Below, in pieces: positions 4,915-5,775 of a stretch of DNA of 5,775 nucleotides. The notes under the pieces are model-generated. The model was not told the origin of the DNA, ran no database searches, and saw only the letters and a list, made by a program, of their open reading frames with translations. Position numbers and translations under genes: made by a program. Positions within the stretch are counted from its first letter, which is position 1; every line of letters begins with the position of its first letter. Source of the DNA: Verrucomicrobiota bacterium (GTDB lineage Bacteria > Verrucomicrobiota > Verrucomicrobiia > Chthoniobacterales > UBA10450); the NCBI GenBank assembly GCA_003218735.1, contig QHOJ01000028.1:1-5775 (forward strand). The letters run 5' to 3'.

Positions 4915-5556
4915 ATGCCAGCAAACAGCGAGGAATATGCGCGGCCTGCCACACCGCCAGATACATCGAACCTTAGCGAGGTTCGCGGAGCTTCGCGCGA
5001 ATGTACGGCCTGCCATCTTTACAAGCGTGCGACGCAAACTGTCTTTGGCGAGGGACCCAAGAATGCGCCAATTATGTTGGTAGGCGAACAACCAGGGGAT
5101 TATGAAGACGTCGCTGGCAAGCCGTTTGTCGGACCAGCGGGAAAAATCATGGACCGCGCTCTGGAGGAAGCGGGAATCGATCGCAGCCATGTTTACGTGA
5201 CGAACGCCGTGAAGCATTTTAAATGGGAACCGCGAGGTAAGCGTCGAATTCATAAGAAACCAAACTCGCGCGAGATCGCAGCCTGCCGCCCATGGCTTGA
5301 GGCGGAAATTCGTCTCGTGAAACCTCAACTCGTCGTTTGTCTCGGATCGACCGCGGGACAGGTGTTTTTCGGTCCGTCGTTTCGCGTCACGCGGGAGCGC
5401 GGCAAGCTCCTCTCTTCGAAGCTCGCGTCAAAAGTCGTGGCGACAGTTCACCCGTCCTCTTTGCTTCGACAGCCGGACGAAGAATCGCGCAAACGTGAAT
5501 ACAAGCGGTTCGTTGTCGATCTCCGCACTGCCGTAAAGGCATCCAGCGAGATTTGA
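4915..5556 (+). CDS. udgX: UdgX-family uracil-DNA binding protein (covalent uracil-trapping)
   Basis: A 213-residue member of the uracil-DNA glycosylase superfamily, related to family 4 iron-sulfur enzymes. Motif A is GEQPGDYEDVAGKPFVGPAG at 57-76, and motif B is HPSSLLR at 179-185. Cysteines C30, C33, C124 and C142 fit a [4Fe-4S] cluster. The diagnostic element is KRRIH at 109-113 in the loop GKRRIHKKP. In Mycobacterium smegmatis UdgX the matching histidine (H109) becomes covalently bound to the sugar after uracil is excised, leaving protein locked on DNA. H113 is the expected equivalent here. Length is close to the roughly 209 residues of that protein. ATG 4915 is the first in-frame start, since an in-frame TAA lies at 4906-4908. 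No ribosome site is visible, and CATAAT at 4904-4909 could be a -10 box for a leaderless transcript, though without a -35. A strong hairpin follows the stop. It probably protects against uracil in DNA, but its physiological role is not settled. Confidence 0.93.
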   Translation: MPANSEEYARPATPPDTSNLSEVRGASRECTACHLYKRATQTVFGEGPKNAPIMLVGEQPGDYEDVAGKPFVGPAGKIMDRALEEAGIDRSHVYVTNAVKHFKWEPRGKRRIHKKPNSREIAACRPWLEAEIRLVKPQLVVCLGSTAGQVFFGPSFRVTRERGKLLSSKLASKVVATVHPSSLLRQPDEESRKREYKRFVVDLRTAVKASSEI

Positions 5557-5558
5557 GA

Positions 5559-5586
5559 ACCTGCGGCGTCGACTGTCGCCGCAGGT
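5559..5586. terminator. Strong hairpin after udgX, between convergent genes
   Basis: ACCTGCGGCG and CGCCGCAGGT form a perfect 10-bp stem with an 8-nt loop, starting 3 bases after the udgX stop codon. On the plus strand it is followed by CTTCGCTTTGATCTT, which is T-rich but not a pure run. It lies 24 bases from the stop of the minus-strand gene at 5611, so it could serve both genes, with better support for udgX. Confidence 0.7.
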
Positions 5587-5610
5587 CTTCGCTTTGATCT
5601 TGTCCCTAAG

Positions 5611-5775
5611 TTACGGCTTTGGTGCAGTCGGAGAAGCAGTCGGCGAGGTTGACGTCTTAGCTTTTTCCATCGGCCCGAGCTTCACAGTTTTGGCTTCCAG
5701 CGAGCCGTCCGGATTTTTCCAGGCGGAACCGCTCACTTCTTCGTTTTGCACGATATCTTTCATTGTCGCGGCGTT
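5611..5775 (-). CDS. Unidentified protein, C-terminal 54 residues (5' end outside window)
   Basis: On the minus strand the frame is open from the window edge to TAA at 5611-5613. The visible end reads DIVQNEEVSGSAWKNPDG, then SLEAKTVKLGPMEKA, then a Thr/Ser/Pro-rich tail TSTSPTASPTAPKP. The segment VSGSAWKNPDGSLEAKTVKLG looks like two beta strands joined by a turn, as in small secreted beta-barrel domains of the DUF5666 sort. This is a guess from pattern only. The low-complexity Pro/Thr tail is common in exported proteins. Codon use is coding-like, and the gene is backed by the hairpin after its stop. Function cannot be assigned. Confidence 0.6.
   Translation of the reverse strand, partial: NAATMKDIVQNEEVSGSAWKNPDGSLEAKTVKLGPMEKAKTSTSPTASPTAPKP

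Noticed and set aside
4867..5328. Upstream extension of the acetyltransferase frame on the minus strand
   Set aside because: It is antisense to udgX and has no family similarity. The GNAT N-terminus begins properly at 4866.

Overview
The window looks like chromosomal DNA from a verrucomicrobium, probably a soil lineage near Chthoniobacterales. This placement is an inference. It rests on a diderm lipid A gene (lpxD), a coiled-coil envelope protein paired with a tiny lipoprotein carrying an IPWNRQEKWE motif, a 45-residue arginine/lysine-rich protein starting MGQQHRARAKRKRRR, and remains of the long class II aldolase form that I associate with that phylum. No 16S rRNA or other phylogenetic marker is present, and there is no tRNA, CRISPR array, IS element or prophage.

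Layout from left to right: the 3' end of glgC (+) enters from the left edge. It converges on a two-gene minus-strand unit, a membrane-anchored coiled-coil protein followed by an overlapping small lipoprotein. A 131-bp divergent spacer with a plausible sigma70-type promoter leads to a plus-strand pair, the 45-aa basic protein (1430-1567) and a short YacP/NYN-type RNase-like protein (1618-2025). That pair converges on lpxD (minus, stop at 2045). Upstream of lpxD on the same strand lies a broken class II fructose-bisphosphate aldolase gene. Its two ends are recognisable, but the catalytic middle is gone and the tail is frameshifted. Next come a degenerate A-rich repeat tract and a plus-strand parA without an adjacent parB. 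A minus-strand GNAT acetyltransferase gene overlaps the end of parA tail to tail. Divergent from it, 48 bp away, is a UdgX-type uracil-DNA binding protein gene with the KRRIH motif of the covalent uracil-trapping family. A strong hairpin separates this from the 3' end of an unidentified minus-strand gene that runs off the right edge.

The genes do not form one pathway. They are housekeeping functions (glycogen synthesis, lipid A, chromosome or cargo partitioning, RNA and DNA processing) in short units on alternating strands. The most notable items are the aldolase relic, the UdgX protein and the small basic protein, which may be translated from a nearly leaderless mRNA. I found no convincing new multi-gene system.
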